64,000 nucleotides of DNA from Cryptomeria japonica (taxonomy: Eukaryota > Streptophyta > Pinopsida > Cupressales > Cupressaceae): assembly GCF_030272615.1 (NCBI RefSeq), contig NC_081412.1, positions 547,242,488 to 547,306,487 of the forward strand, given 5' to 3'. The notes below the pieces were generated by a model that was not told where the DNA came from, ran no database searches, and saw only the letters and a list, made by a program, of their open reading frames with translations. Of this stretch, positions 22,367 through 33,513 are shown one piece after another. Position 1 is the first letter of the stretch; every line of letters begins with the position of its first letter. Made by a program: the position numbers and the translations under genes.

Positions 22367-22953
22367 TTGTGGGTCTGACGGTTTGGCCATCGGTACATGA
22401 AAGCATTGCATGAGTTCTACTTTTAAAAATTACATAAAACTTTTTTAATTTATTTGATTGAGTCTTATTTGAAAAAAATACTATCAATGATGTTTCCTTT
22501 CTTCAAGAATTCGATCTAGGATCTTTCCATTAGATAATATGTAACATCCAATGACAATCTTTTCTTTACAGATGCTTATTTTATTTAATCATCTGAGCCT
22601 TAATTATAATTTATATCTATGCAGAAGCAGAAGATACAAGCTGAAGAGTCATGTGCAAGTAAATTTCATAAAAGAAAGCAAGCAGACATTATCTTGAATG
22701 ACATGGAAACAAGCTCATCAGCTGCCCAGAAGAGAGCAATTGGAAAAAAGCAGAGGAAAGTGTTAAAGGGTGATAAATACATAGAGAATATGCAATACAA
22801 ATAAACAATGTCTGGAGTGTGTGATGTGGTCTCCAATTTATGTCCAAAGGAACTAACTAGTTTTGGAGTTCTTGGAAAACCTATTGGGCCATGCTTGGAG
22901 GAAATCAATATGTTCATGCAAGGGCCACCTTTTTTCTATTATGAGAATGATGC
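22367..22953 (+). repeat. Left arm of DRM-derived inverted repeat
   Basis: About 587 bp, reverse complement of 26248-26836 at about 90% identity by eye. It starts GTGGGTCTGACGGTTTGG and ends ...ATGAGAATGATGC. The first ~258 bp are AT-rich and end in TATGCAG, like a 3' splice site; the rest is exon-like. The arms are separated by about 3.3 kb. Confidence 0.85.
22625..22953 (+). pseudogene. DRM-like DNA methyltransferase exon fragment, left copy
   Basis: After the intron-like AG at 22624 a frame encodes a Lys-rich linker (QADIILNDMETSSSAAQKRA) then, after a stop at 22802, PKELTSFGVLGKPIGPCLEE and GPPFFYYEN. The last motif begins the methyltransferase domain of plant DRM proteins (GPPxFYYEN), which carry out de novo methylation in the RNA-directed pathway. 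The copy stops at 22953, where it meets LTR-like sequence. Retention of an intron end says it came from DNA, not from an mRNA copy. Confidence 0.75.
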
Positions 22954-22989
22954 CCAATTTGATTATAATGTTAATTTTAAGCAATCAGA

Positions 22990-23689
22990 TGTTAATGTAA
23001 CCAATTTGATTATAATCAAACTGTGTATAAATAGTAATAGAAATAAAACACAAGACACAAGACGCCAAGACCTTGGGAAAACCTCCCTCCTGGAGGTGAA
23101 AAACCCAGCCTTTAAATGTGTTATGTATTATCTCAAATATAGATAGTTTACAAGACTTATCTCATATTTAAATTCAAAAAATCAGTGTTGAATGCAACCC
23201 TTTAACAACAGATGATAAAGCGGAGCAACAAAATTCTTGATCTTATTTGCACAAGATACTTTGACAACTTCGTTATCTTCAACCTTGCATAATCACCCTG
23301 CACAAGTTCGCATTAGAGAGCATCGCTGCTAGCATAACAGATAGAGGAAATATGAATTGTGTTGTGTCTCCAAATGACTTCATCTTGGAGCATTATATAC
23401 CAACCTTAGGCGCTAATCACCCTCAAGTCGGCTTGCAAATAATAATAAATTATTATTCTATATTCCCATGTTGGATATTGGGTCCAGCCCAATAGTTGTT
23501 TAATTTCCCTTAACACATTACATTTTGGGCCTAGCCCAATGACACATTGAATTCCTTTATCATAATTTGGGTCTAGCCCAATTTAAGATGGCTTCCACAT
23601 TACATTTTGGGTCTAGCCCAATGACATATTTGAATAGAGGATAATACAAGTGCATACAATAGGTATTTGGGCTAGCTACTATTTCAACA
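22990..23689 (-). mobile_element. Probable solo LTR (minus) with palindromes
   Basis: On the minus strand it reads TGTTGAAATAGTAGC ... ACATTAACA, TG...CA ends typical of an LTR. The part at 23040-23110 (CTTGGGAAAACCTCCCTCC) resembles LTR-end regions of plant copia elements. No interior or mate copy is in the window and flanks TCAGA/AACCA do not match, so the edges are tentative. Confidence 0.45.
23478..23621. promoter_or_regulatory. Four TTGGGYCYAGCCCAA palindromes
   Basis: TTGGGTCCAGCCCAA (23478), TTGGGCCTAGCCCAA (23525), TTGGGTCTAGCCCAA (23567 and 23607), 40-47 bp apart, with a partial fifth near 23666. Each contains TGGGCC/T-like half sites resembling plant site II (TCP-type) motifs. Regulatory function is inferred only. 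Confidence 0.45.
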
Positions 23690-24280
23690 AACCAAGGTCT
23701 GAAAATGGTACCTCGCTATAATAGGTTGGACTCACTCTAAGTGATGTTTATTTCAAGTTTTGAAATAGAAACCTTTTGTAGAACATAATGGTTAACCCTA
23801 TGTTAGTGATCTAGGGCTCAGGTGTACCCAAAGAAAACAAACAAAAATGAATACAAATGTATTAGAGAGCACATATCAGTGTCACACAACAAGAGAGATT
23901 CAAGAATGAGAAGACACTGTGCTAAAATTGTAGGTTGTAAGATTGTTTATGCAAAAGTATCTACCAGGTGTCTATCTTTTGTAGTCTTATATTGTTCTGT
24001 CTAGGAACAATTGTATTACATTATTATACAAGAGTAAAGATGAGTGTCATGGAAGTTACAAGACCCACAACCACTCACTTTCTATCCATTCATGTCCCAT
24101 GTCTTTTTGTTTTCTTGAAAAATTGTAAACAAAAATAGCATTGTCATTGTCAAAGTTGTGAGAATAAAATGAAATGGAGTTAAGAGTGCTGCAATGTGAA
24201 CACATGTTTTAGGCAATGTGCTAAAGGTAGTGGTGAAGAAATATATGTAATGAAGTACTACCATTTCATTCAAATCCATC
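23690..24280. other. No gene seen
   Basis: AT-rich sequence without recognised domain or repeat. Short open frames here have no recognisable product. Confidence 0.4.
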
Positions 24281-24849
24281 AAAGTGTTAGATCCTCCTAG
24301 ATCATTTACCTCTCCTTGAAAAGCAACAATGGCAAGTTGCAGAAAATGTGGAGAGTTGCTGGAAACCTAAGCTTTGGTAAACCATTTTCCTTAGGAAGGA
24401 ATTTGACATGCATTAAAAATCTAGTAAAGAAAAATCTCTTCAATTTTGGTTCAATTTTGGAGAATTAAAAATCTAGTAAAGAAAGTGTTAGATCCTCCTA
24501 GATCATTTACCTCTCCTTGAAAAGCAACAATGGCAAGTTGCAGAAAATGTGGAGAGTTGCTGGAAACCTAAGCTTTGGTAAACCATTTTCCTTAGGAAGG
24601 AATTTGACATGCATTAAAAATCTAGTAAAGAAAAATCTCTTCAATTTTGGTTCAATTTTGGAGCATTAAAAATCTAGTAAAGAAAGTGTTAGATCCTCCT
24701 AGATCATTTACCTCTCCTTGAAAAGCAACAATGGCAAGTTGCAGAAAATGTGGAGAGTTGCTGGAAACCTAAGCTTTGGTAAACCATTTTCCTTAGGAAG
24801 GAATTTGACATGCATTAAAAATCTAGTAAAGAAAAATCTCTTCAATTTT
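24281..24849. repeat. 201-bp tandem repeat, about 2.8 copies
   Basis: Units start AAAGTGTTAG at 24281, 24482 and 24683, exactly 201 bp apart, and are almost identical, so the array is young. The third unit breaks off after AATCTCTTCAATTTTAATG. A further partial unit lies at 24969-25042. The period is a multiple of three, but the minus-strand open frame across it has no known family. Confidence 0.9.
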
Positions 24850-24968
24850 AATGCAGTGTTAAAGTTAGCACTCTGAGAATTTTTAAAAGATGGGCAAATT
24901 TTTCTCATATGCCCATTAATTTTGCAGTTCCCATGAAAAGCTCTCATCTTCAAAGTCTAAAGAAATAA

Positions 24969-25042
24969 TTTTGGTAAACCATTTTCCTTAGGAAGGAATT
25001 TGACATGCATTAAAAATCTAGTAAAGAAAAATCTCTTCAATT
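24969..25042. repeat. Detached partial unit of the 201-bp repeat
   Basis: TTTGGTAAACCATTTTCC to AATCTCTTCAATTT matches the middle-to-end part of the 201-bp unit, 120 bp downstream of the array. Confidence 0.85.
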
Positions 25043-25539
25043 TGATCACTTCTATTGGTGTGCCACAAACAGGATTGATATTTGCTGGCTAAAGTTATTT
25101 TGAAAAGTGTCAAACAAGGGTAGAAAGTAATGGAAAAAGAGTTTTGCAATAAAACCATGATGTAAACTGTTACACGATTACTGAAATTTTAGAAAACAAT
25201 ATGTCAAATTCAATTAGGACCAACCTAATATTGCCTAAAATTATGGCCGACCAGTTTTGTCTTCAATAATATGAATGATTGTGTAATTATATCACTTGCA
25301 CTATCCTCCTCTCATTCAGTCTATGGCAGTCTTCCAGTCAGCAACACTGAAGACAAGATAATGACATTAAGGGATTAATATTGGCATCCTCTACAACAAA
25401 GTAAGCAGGTAAATCACATAAGGCAAAGTTTGAAGTGTTAAAAGAGTTCAAATGCAACAATGGCAACTCTAGTTCAAGATGGCTTCAAAAAATCTAATAA
25501 AAAACTCCAGTACTTTTGTATTCAAATCTTAGACATCTT
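25043..25539. other. Possible DRM intron or downstream gene sequence; no clear exon
   Basis: On the minus strand this follows the DRM pseudogene. A TTTGTTGTAG at about 25391-25400 (read in reverse) could be a 3' splice site, but no further methyltransferase motif (such as the PC motif) is recognised. Confidence 0.3.
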
Positions 25540-26578
25540 CCCTCTAAATCAACCTACCTATCTGTTGGGTTTTTGTCCACCAACTATTAAGGAAAAGTAT
25601 GTTCTTCTCACATATTTCCGCAGATACAACACAACTTAAATGTATCCCAAGTCGATGCAAATCAACCTTTGCTCCACCAAGACAAGAAAATAGAGAAAGA
25701 ACTTTAATGCCATCAGGATAAAATGCTTTCAAGATAGATAAATGGTATGCAACTGTATCTATTTAGAATGCATTACCCAAACAGTGCAATCGATTAGTCA
25801 CACAAGAAGTTCCATGAGTGTGATCTTTTTCAAATCCTAATATAATTTCTATCTCGTCAACCTCTAAAGGAGCCACCTGACTTGACCCCACCCAAACCAA
25901 GTTCCATTCTTCGCACTTTTTAAGAATGTATTTCTGTTCACTATCTTGCAGTTTCCCTCGTGAATTTTCAATTATAGTACAAAGATATTCACGAAGAACA
26001 CTCTAGAGTCTATGCAATTCAATTTTTTTCTTTGATCCCATGGAGGCAAATAGTCATTTGTTTGAGGAAGTGCTTCCTAAATAGTCATGGGGGGAGAGGT
26101 AATCCTTGAAATCTCCCTTCTATTGGGAGATTGTGTACATAACCTCTTGGTCTTCTTGAAATTGAAAAGTACTTCGAGTCCACCAACTCTGGTTCCACAC
26201 TATAGAAATTTTTGGATATTGTCTTCCAAATATCCTTCGGTGCAAAAGCATCACTCTCATAATAGAAAAAAGGTGGCCCTTGCATGAACACATTGATTTC
26301 CTCCAAGCATGGCCCAATAGATTTCCCAGAAACTCCAAAACTAGTTAGTCCCTTCGGACATTAATTATAGACATCCCATTACAAACTCTAGACATTGTTT
26401 GTTTGTATTGCATACTCTCTATCTATTTATCACCCTTTAACACTTTCCTTTGCTTTTCTCCAATTTCTCTCTTCTGGGTAGCTGATGAGCTTGTTTCCAT
26501 GTCATTCAAGATAATGCGTGCTTGCTTTCTTTTACCAAATTTACTTGCACATGACTCTTTAGCTTGTATCTTCTACTT
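25540..26578 (-). pseudogene. DRM-like (possibly DRM3-like) DNA methyltransferase pseudogene
   Basis: The minus strand from an intron-like TTGTGCAG at 26579-26582 encodes, in order, a Lys-rich linker, GPPFFYYESDAFAPKDIW, EPELVDSKYFSISRRPRGYV, HNLPIEGRF, ENSRGKLQDSEQKYILKKC, WNLVWVGSSQVAPLEVDEIE, LGNAF and IDTVAYHLSILK, then motif I VLSLFSCLGGAKVDLHRLGI. This is the permuted motif order of plant DRM methyltransferases, with the SAM-binding motif late. The SRGKL stretch recalls DRM3. Stops near 26050 and 25790 and a frameshift break it; motif I has CL for the usual GI. The catalytic PC motif is not seen. The first part lies in the right inverted-repeat arm. Confidence 0.85.
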
Positions 26579-26836
26579 CTGCACAAATATAAATTATAAT
26601 TTAGGCTTAGATGATTAAATAAATTAAGCATCTATTAAGAAAATATTTAGTCATTGGATGTTACATATTATCTATTGGAAAGATCCTAGATCCAATTCTT
26701 GGAGAAAGGAAACATCATTGATAATCTTTGTTTTCAAATAAGACTAAATCAAATAAATAAAAAATGTTTTATGTAATTTTTAAAAGTAGAACTCATTCAA
26801 TGCTTTCATGCATCGACAACCAAACCATCAGACCCA
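26248..26836 (-). repeat. Right arm of DRM-derived inverted repeat
   Basis: Reverse complement of 22367-22953, about 589 bp. Beyond the arm the DRM homology continues to 25540, whereas the left arm stops. The outer ends (GTGGGTCTGAYGG) show no matching target duplication in the flanks. Confidence 0.85.
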
Positions 26837-27433
26837 CGGCATCTGATGTCGTCAAAATTCTAACGAAAACTAAAGAAACATCAGACAAGGATGTTGTATG
26901 TCTGATGACACTTCCTTGTCGGATGGTCACCGATGCATGGTAGTGGGGGAGCATCGGAATTCCAACTGTAATCCAACGATATTTTTGGTCGAAGGAGCAA
27001 TCATAGCAGCCATCAGAAGAGTTCATGGTGTTGTCAAAATTTCAATGTTCAATGGCATTGTCAGGAGCCCGACCACAAGTTTTTGACTGCTACATTTGTT
27101 GGAAATCTGATGAAGAGTAGTCAGACTTCTGATGATAGGTTGTCAAAAATTAGCCCCGAATATACTAGTGATATAGCTCTGAATATCAATATCTCTCCCT
27201 TTTCATATTTCTCTCCCTTTGACATTTATCATTTTCCTCCTTTATCTTTTTCACATCACCATCTCTACCCCTTTGACATCAATGCCAAAAATGTGACAAA
27301 AATATCAAAGCGAAAACATAAGCCTCTGAATCTCAAAGCTGACTGCTCCCACTGAGCAGTAGCATTCCACATCAGTGCTAGAATGAATAGTATCTCTAAT
27401 AATGCATGCCAAACTAATTCTTATTTGCATCAA
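26837..27433 (-). other. 3' UTR of copia element B and unassigned sequence
   Basis: On the minus strand, directly after the RNase H stop of element B, purine-rich blocks occur (TTTTGGCATTGATGTCAAAG then GGGGTAGAG), like the 3' UTR of element A. Beyond about 27150 the sequence is unassigned; GAATTCCAACTGTAATCC at 26958 recalls a motif near 17730. No LTR follows here. Confidence 0.5.
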
Positions 27434-27874
27434 TCAAGTCTCTATAGGAGGGGAAAAAACCCCCAATCTGTCTCTTAGGTACTCAAATGCTTCCTTGAAT
27501 AAAGGTTTAGTGAAAATATCTGCAATTTGTTCTTTAGTATTCACATAAACTAGTCTAACTTCATTTGCTTCCACCTTCTTCTTCAAAAAGTTATACTTGA
27601 TAGATATGTGTTTTGTCTTAGAATGAAATACCGGATTCTTTGATATATCAATCATAGCAGAGTTGTCACAATGAATAAGTATCGGTGCATCACAATCCAC
27701 CTTTATATCCTTCAACATTTGCTTCATCCATAAAACTTGTGTACAGTTAGTAGCAACAACAACGTACTCAACTTCAACAGTAGATAGAGAAGTACATGAC
27801 TATTTCTTGGTGATCCATGAAACCAAATTTTTTCCAAGAAAGAAAGCTCCATCGGAAGTACTTTTCTGATCATC
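27434..27874 (-). pseudogene. Copia B RNase H, C-terminal part
   Basis: The minus strand continues the RNase H interrupted at 34577: QKSTSDGAFFLGKNLVSWIT, then LSTVEVEYVVVATNCTQVLW, CDNSAMIDISKNPVFHSKTK HIS and VNTKEQIADIFTKPLFKEAF. These are copia RNase H motifs ending the polyprotein. Joining across element A is direct (...GVDD before, QKST after) when one TCATC copy is removed. One stop (27805 region). Confidence 0.9.
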
Positions 27875-28936
27875 TGTTGGTATTTTGGTATGGTTTTGTC
27901 ATTGATGTCAACACCTACTGAAACACTAGTACTTTGGAGATCCAACAACATTCAACGACAAGCAAGTAACTATTGCACAGTTACTGGTATATGGTTCACT
28001 GACAAGATATAATGATCACTGACACTTGGAATGATATGGAAGACACTTGGTAATGTCGAAGAAATTGTGTGGACACTTTGTTTTTAAGAATTAATCATTG
28101 GTATATTCATATTTGCATATTTACTTTTACCGGCAAATAGGTCCAGGGTTACCTAGGGTTACACTAGCAGGTTTATCTTTTCCAGATCAGCATGGCATGC
28201 TATGGAGATGATTTATTATTGTTGTAAATGCATTAAGCTGACATGTTCAATCGGTTATTGCATCGGATATTATATTGTTTATAAAATGTTTTTATTATAA
28301 TATCTTGTAGATCTGACCTACTAAAATTGGTCTTAGGTTATGGCATAAATGTAATATCTTATTTGTAAGATCGAATGTGGAATGCCAAGAAGAATTGTGA
28401 GAAGGTATATGCGAGATTAAGCCGAGGTATACATGAAGACATCATTTGAAGGTGAAGCTAGGTTTTTGTAGAAGCATATCAGCATTACACCGGTATTGAA
28501 TCCAACATATGAAGATGCTATTTTGTGCAGTACATTCTTCTTGGATTTAACCATCCAACTGTAGTCAATGTGACTCCCATTTTGTGATTGAGCAGTGAGC
28601 TCTAGGCTGTTGGCCTTTTTGCATGTGCAGACCCCATTTATGTACACTTACTATCTGCAATAGTATCATCTGATTGTGGGTAAGGTTTCCCACCATGGTT
28701 TTTCCCCTTACAGGGTTTCCACATACAAATATTGGTGCTATGTGATATGGATGACTTTATGTTTATGTTTTATGCATTAATCTTTACCGGTATAGCAATT
28801 TACTATTAAGATTGTCTACCGACATACTTAACTAGTTTACTGATATTAAGCATTAAGTTGGTTAACTGGTTTTTGGTTTGAATTTATTAGACAACTGATT
28901 CACCCCCTCCCTCTCAGTTGTCTCCAGGACCTAACA
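27875..28936 (+). repeat. 5' LTR of copia A
   Basis: 1,062 bp. It ends CACCCCCTCCCTCTCAGTTG-type sequence then GACCTAACA, two bases before the primer site. Confidence 0.95.
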
Positions 28937-28938
28937 AT

Positions 28939-28950
28939 TGGTATCAGAGC
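28939..28950 (+). other. Primer binding site of copia A (tRNA-iMet type)
   Basis: TGGTATCAGAGC, complementary to the 3' end of plant initiator methionine tRNA, the usual copia primer. Confidence 0.9.
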
Positions 28951-28992
28951 TTAGTCCTCTTTTGTAGAAGTTTAACAACTTGAGGAGATCCA

Positions 28993-29970
28993 ATGTCTAC
29001 TAATTATTTCAGGAAGGACAGTCCTAAACTTGATGGAACCAACTATGGAATATGGAAGATCAAAATAGAGACACATTTGAATTTCATTGGGAAAGACATC
29101 TGGGAAGTTACAAAGAATGGTTATACTGCTGCTATAGCTGGTCAGACTGCTCCAACTACCTTAGCTAAAGATGAAGAGAATGATTGCAAAGCAAGAGAAG
29201 CACTTTTGAGCGCATTATCAGATCAACAAATCATGGGATTATTAGATAGGTCTATTGCTAAAGCTATATGGGATCATTTGGAAACACTGAATGAAGGAGA
29301 TTCCATAGTCAAGATTGCAAAACTTGAAAGCTTCTGAGTCAGGTATGAACATCTAAATATGGAAGAAGATGAAAGGATTTCTGCTTTTATGGAAAGAGTA
29401 AATGAAATTGTTTTGGGTATTAAATGTTGTGGAGGAACCCTGAGTGAGGATAAAATTGTTTCAAAAATATTAAGAAGATTTCAACCGGCATATAAAATGA
29501 AGGTTACTGCTATAAATGAGTTGAGAACAATGCCTAATACATCAGTAACTAGGGATACATTGATTGGAAAACTTTCATCCTTTGAAATTGAGGAATTTGG
29601 TCTTGTTGCTACTATAAAGATAGATTTGGCCTTTAAAGCATCAACATCATCTACTCCATCATTTGACAAATCAGACTAGAAAGCCTTTTATGCAAGAGAA
29701 CTTGAAGCAACTAGGAAGGAGAATGAAGAGCTTGCAGAACTTGAAGCACTATTTGCAAGAAAAATGCCAAAAGGTCTAGTTGGAAGTAAGTATGGAGGTA
29801 AAGCACCCTTTAAATGTTTCAACTACAATAAGATTGGTCATATGGCTTCGAGATGCCCAGATAGACATGCTAGACTAAGATAAGAAGCTAGAAGAACATA
29901 CAAGCCTAATCTTGAATATCAGAGATACAGATTTAAGAAGAACAAAGACAAATCTTGTTACATTGTTGAT
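28993..29970 (+). pseudogene. gag of copia A
   Basis: Starts at the ATG 28993 (MSTNYFRKDSPKLDGTNYGI), followed by LDGTNYGIWKIKIETHL and the LSDQQIMGLLDRSIAKAIWD helix, typical of copia gag (UBN2-like). The zinc knuckle reads CFNYNKIGHMASRC; the second Cys of the C-x2-C-x4-H-x4-C pattern is Tyr, consistent with TGC to TAC. In-frame stops at 29335, 29677 and 29881. It is continuous with the protease in one frame. Confidence 0.9.
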
Positions 29971-31302
29971 GAAGGTGTGACTGATGATTCTGATGAGGAT
30001 CCAATAGATAATGGATGGGTTTTTGTTGCTATAACAGAAGATCAACTAGCACCTACTGCTCAACCAGTAGAACAAGCCCTAGTAGCTAAAGTTGAAGTAA
30101 AGGATGAATGGATCATTGACTCGGGATGCTCACATCATATGACAGGAGACAAAGGTAAATTCTTGAACCTTCAAGAATACAATGGAGGTTTAGTAAGATT
30201 TGGAGATGACAAAGCCTATTCAATCAAAGGTAAGGGTTCAATATCTCTTGATGGTAAGCATAACACTAACAATGTCTACTATGTTGAAGGATTAAAGCAT
30301 AATCTTTTAAGTGTTGGTCAAATAGTTGAGAAGGGATTTCAGTTACAATTTAAAAATGGAAAATGCAAAATCATTAATAGAACTGGTTTGGAAATTGCAA
30401 CTGGTAATCAAACTAGAGGTAATATCTTTCATTTGAATAACAGTGAAAAGGCATGCTTGATTGCACATATAGATGAAAGTTGGTTATGGCATAAGAGACT
30501 ATGTCATGTAAACTTTGATTGCATGGTAAAAATCAGTACTTCTAAGGCAGTTAGAGATCTACCTAAAATTGTGAAACCTTAAAATATAATTTGTAAGGAA
30601 TGCCAATTTGGAAAACAAGTTAGAGCTAGTTTCAAAAGTATTCCAGAAAAATCCAATAATGCTCTTGATTTAATTCACACTGATTTATGTGGTCCAACTA
30701 GAACTAAAAGCTTACAAGGTGATAGATATTTCATGCTAATTATTGATGATTATTCTAGAATGTGTTGGGTTACTTTTCTCAAGTAAAAATCAGAAGCACT
30801 TGGAAAGTTCAAACTGTTCAAAGCAATGGTTGAGAATGAAACTGGTAAGAAAATCAAATGTTTAAGATCAGATCAAGGAGGAGAATTCACATCTAAGGAC
30901 TTTAATACATTCTGTGAAGTGAATGGAATCAAAAGACAGTTATCAGCACCTTAGACACCATAGCAGAATGGAGTTGTTGAAAGGAAAAACAAAACTATCT
31001 TGGATGCAGCAAGAAGTATCTTATCTAAAGCAAATTTACCACATGTTTATTGGAGAGAAGCAGTTAGCACTGCTGTCTATACATTCAACAAAGTTCACAT
31101 CAAAGGTGAAACCGGTAAGACCCCTCATGAACTATGGTTTGGTAATACTCCTACTCTTAAGTATTTCATAATTTTTGGAAGTAAATGTTATATTAGAAGA
31201 GATGAGTATATTGGCAAATTTGATCCTAGAAGTGATGAAGGAATATTTCTTGGTTCTTCATCTAAGAGCAAGGCATATAGATGTTTTAATAAGAGATTGT
31301 AG
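29971..31302 (+). pseudogene. Protease and integrase of copia A
   Basis: The protease motif is WIIDSGCSHHMTGDKGKF (about 30107-30160). The integrase zinc-binding part is WLWHKRLCHVNFDCMVKIS with ICKECQFGKQ. The catalytic core gives D in LIHTDLCGPTR and D in LIIDDYSRM region with GGEF, and E in NGVVERKNKTI. The end is ...SDEGIFLGSSSKSKAYRCFN, the usual link to RT. Stops at 30580, 30784, 30952, 30961 and 31300; element B has sense codons at several of these. Confidence 0.9.
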
Positions 31303-33147
31303 AAAATTGTTGAGAGTACAAATGTAAAGATTGATGAACAATTCAAAGGAACTTCAAGGTATATAGACTCTAAACCGACAACAGAAATTGTGACAAATGA
31401 ACCTACACTAAATCCACTGGTATAGAATGAAGATCCAGTTACCCCGGTACCAGCAAAGGATTCCATAGTAATTGAAGAACAACAACAAACTAAGACACCC
31501 CGATATGTAAGATTGAATCATTCTAAAGATCAGATAATTGGAAACAAATCTAAAGGAGTTATGACAAGAGGAAGATTGGCAAATGAAGAGGTATGTCTTA
31601 TTTCTCAAATTGAACCATCAGCTATGAATGAGGCATGTGAAGATAAATTTTGGATTAAAGCTATGGAAGAAGAATTAGGACAAATTGAGAAAAATAATAC
31701 GTGAACATTAGTTCCCCGACCTAAAGATAAAAATGTAATTGGAACCAAATGGGTATTTAGAAACAAACTTAATGAAGATGGTAAGATTGTCAAAAATAAA
31801 GCAAGACTAGTGTGTAAGGGATATTCTCAGAAAGAAGGAGTTGATTACAATGAAACCTTTGCACCGGTAGCTAGAATTGAGGCAGTCAGATTATTCTTGG
31901 CTTTTGCAGCTCACAAGGACTACAAAGTTTATCAAATGGATATTAAATGTGCATTTTTTAATGGAGATCTTGAAAAGGAACTATATATTGAACAACCTGA
32001 TGGATTTTCTTTGACAGATGACAATGATATGGTTTGCAGGTTAAGAAAAGCTCTGTATGGATTGAAACAAGCCCCAAGAGCTTGGTATGCAAGGTTGGAT
32101 AAGTATCTTTTAAATATTGGTTTTACTAAAGGAAATGTAGACAACAATTTATATTACAAAATAACTAATGATGACATCTTGATTATAGAAGTATTTGTTG
32201 ATGATATAGTCTTTGGAGGAGAAGATGGATTATGTAAGGAATTTTCTATTAAAATGCAACAAGAATTTGAAATGTTTATGATTGGAGAAATAAAATTCTT
32301 TTTAGGATTATAGATTTCACAGACTGATAAAGGTATATTTTTGAGTCAATCCAAGTACTTGAAAGAATTACTAAAAAAAATTGGGATGGAGAACTCTAAA
32401 CCAATAAGGACACTTATGACTACAAATGACAAATTATCTCAAAGGGATGAATCTACACCTGTTAATCCAACTAGATACAAATCTATGATAGGAGGTTTAC
32501 TGTATTTGACACAAACCAGGCCTAATATTATGAATGCAGTATGTATTGTTTCTAAATTTCAAAGTAATCCTAGGGAAAATCATGAATCAGCAGTAAAAAA
32601 GATTTTCCGGTACTTACAAGGCACTACAAATCTTGGATTATGGTATCCTAGAGATGAAAATTTTGATCTATGTGCATACATAGATGCAAATTGAGCAGGA
32701 GATGTGGATGATAGAAAAAGCACCACTGGAGGAGCATTCTTTCTTGGAAAGAGATTAGTTTCTTGGTTGAGTAAGAAACAGAGTTGTACATCTTTATCAA
32801 TAGCAAAATCAGAATATGTTGCAGTAGCAACTAACTGTACATAGGTACTATGGCTTAAGAAAATGTTGAAAGACATAAAGGTAAAATGCAAAGAACCTAT
32901 TACTATATATTGTGATAACACTGCAATAGTTGATATATCTAAGAATCCGGTATTACATTCTAAAACAAAACATGTTTCTATCAAACTGAATTGTCTAAGG
33001 GAAAAAGATGAAGAAAAAGAGATAAAACTGGTTTATGTGAATACTAAAGAATAGCTTGCAGATATTTTCACAAAACCTTTGCCTAAGGAGACTTTTGAAT
33101 ATCTTAGAGATCAGCTTGGAGTCATACCACCACCGATAGAGACTTAG
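31303..33147 (+). pseudogene. Reverse transcriptase and RNase H of copia A
   Basis: [90 protein letters not shown] and the catalytic box FVDDIVFGG (about 32194). RNase H: GGAFFLGKRLVSWLSKKQ, SLSIAKSEYVAVATN, ISKNPVLHSKTKHVSI and LADIFTKPLPKETFEYL, ending at the natural stop 33145. In-frame stops at 31423, 31702, 32311, 32692, 32842 and 33052, mostly where element B has Trp or Gln. Confidence 0.92.
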
Positions 33148-33501
33148 ACAGTTGATGATTGTCATCAACCGGCAGAATTGAAAGACAAATCTTTTACTCC
33201 AGTCTTTGATGAGGAAGCTACTTCTCAGGGGGAGTAGTTGGTATATTTAATTGATTGGTATTTTGTATATGAACTTGATTTTTGTAACTTTGGCATTTGA
33301 TGTCAAAGGGGGAGTGATATCTATGGAAAAACACATTATCTTTTGAGGAGAGATTGGTATTGAAAATAAATCTTTGGATAAACACATGTTGCTCCCAGGG
33401 GGGGAGAGATTGTTGTTTAGGAGAGATTGTTGGGTTTTGGTATTTGGCATTTCTGTTTTGGCACTTTGATGGTTTTTCCATCTTGTGTTGCCATCAATGC
33501 C

Positions 33502-33513
33502 AAAGGGGGAGAT
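33502..33513 (+). other. Polypurine tract of copia A
   Basis: AAAGGGGGAGAT directly before the 3' LTR; primes plus-strand DNA. The 3' UTR from 33148 contains two further G-rich runs (near 33309 and 33398). Confidence 0.9.

Noticed and set aside
22808-23146. 112-codon plus-strand frame
   Set aside because: It reads from the DRM exon fragment straight into LTR-like sequence; only the part before 22953 has homology.
24281-24850. CRISPR-like array
   Set aside because: Contiguous 201-bp tandem units without spacers in a plant nuclear context.
22367-26836. Mutator-like DNA transposon with long terminal inverted repeats and a captured gene
   Set aside because: No matching 8-11 bp target duplication at the outer ends and no transposase; the DRM homology itself forms the arms.
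33218-33481. Minus-strand frames rich in Pro/Gln/Asn
   Set aside because: Antisense to the 3' UTR and polypurine-rich region of copia A.
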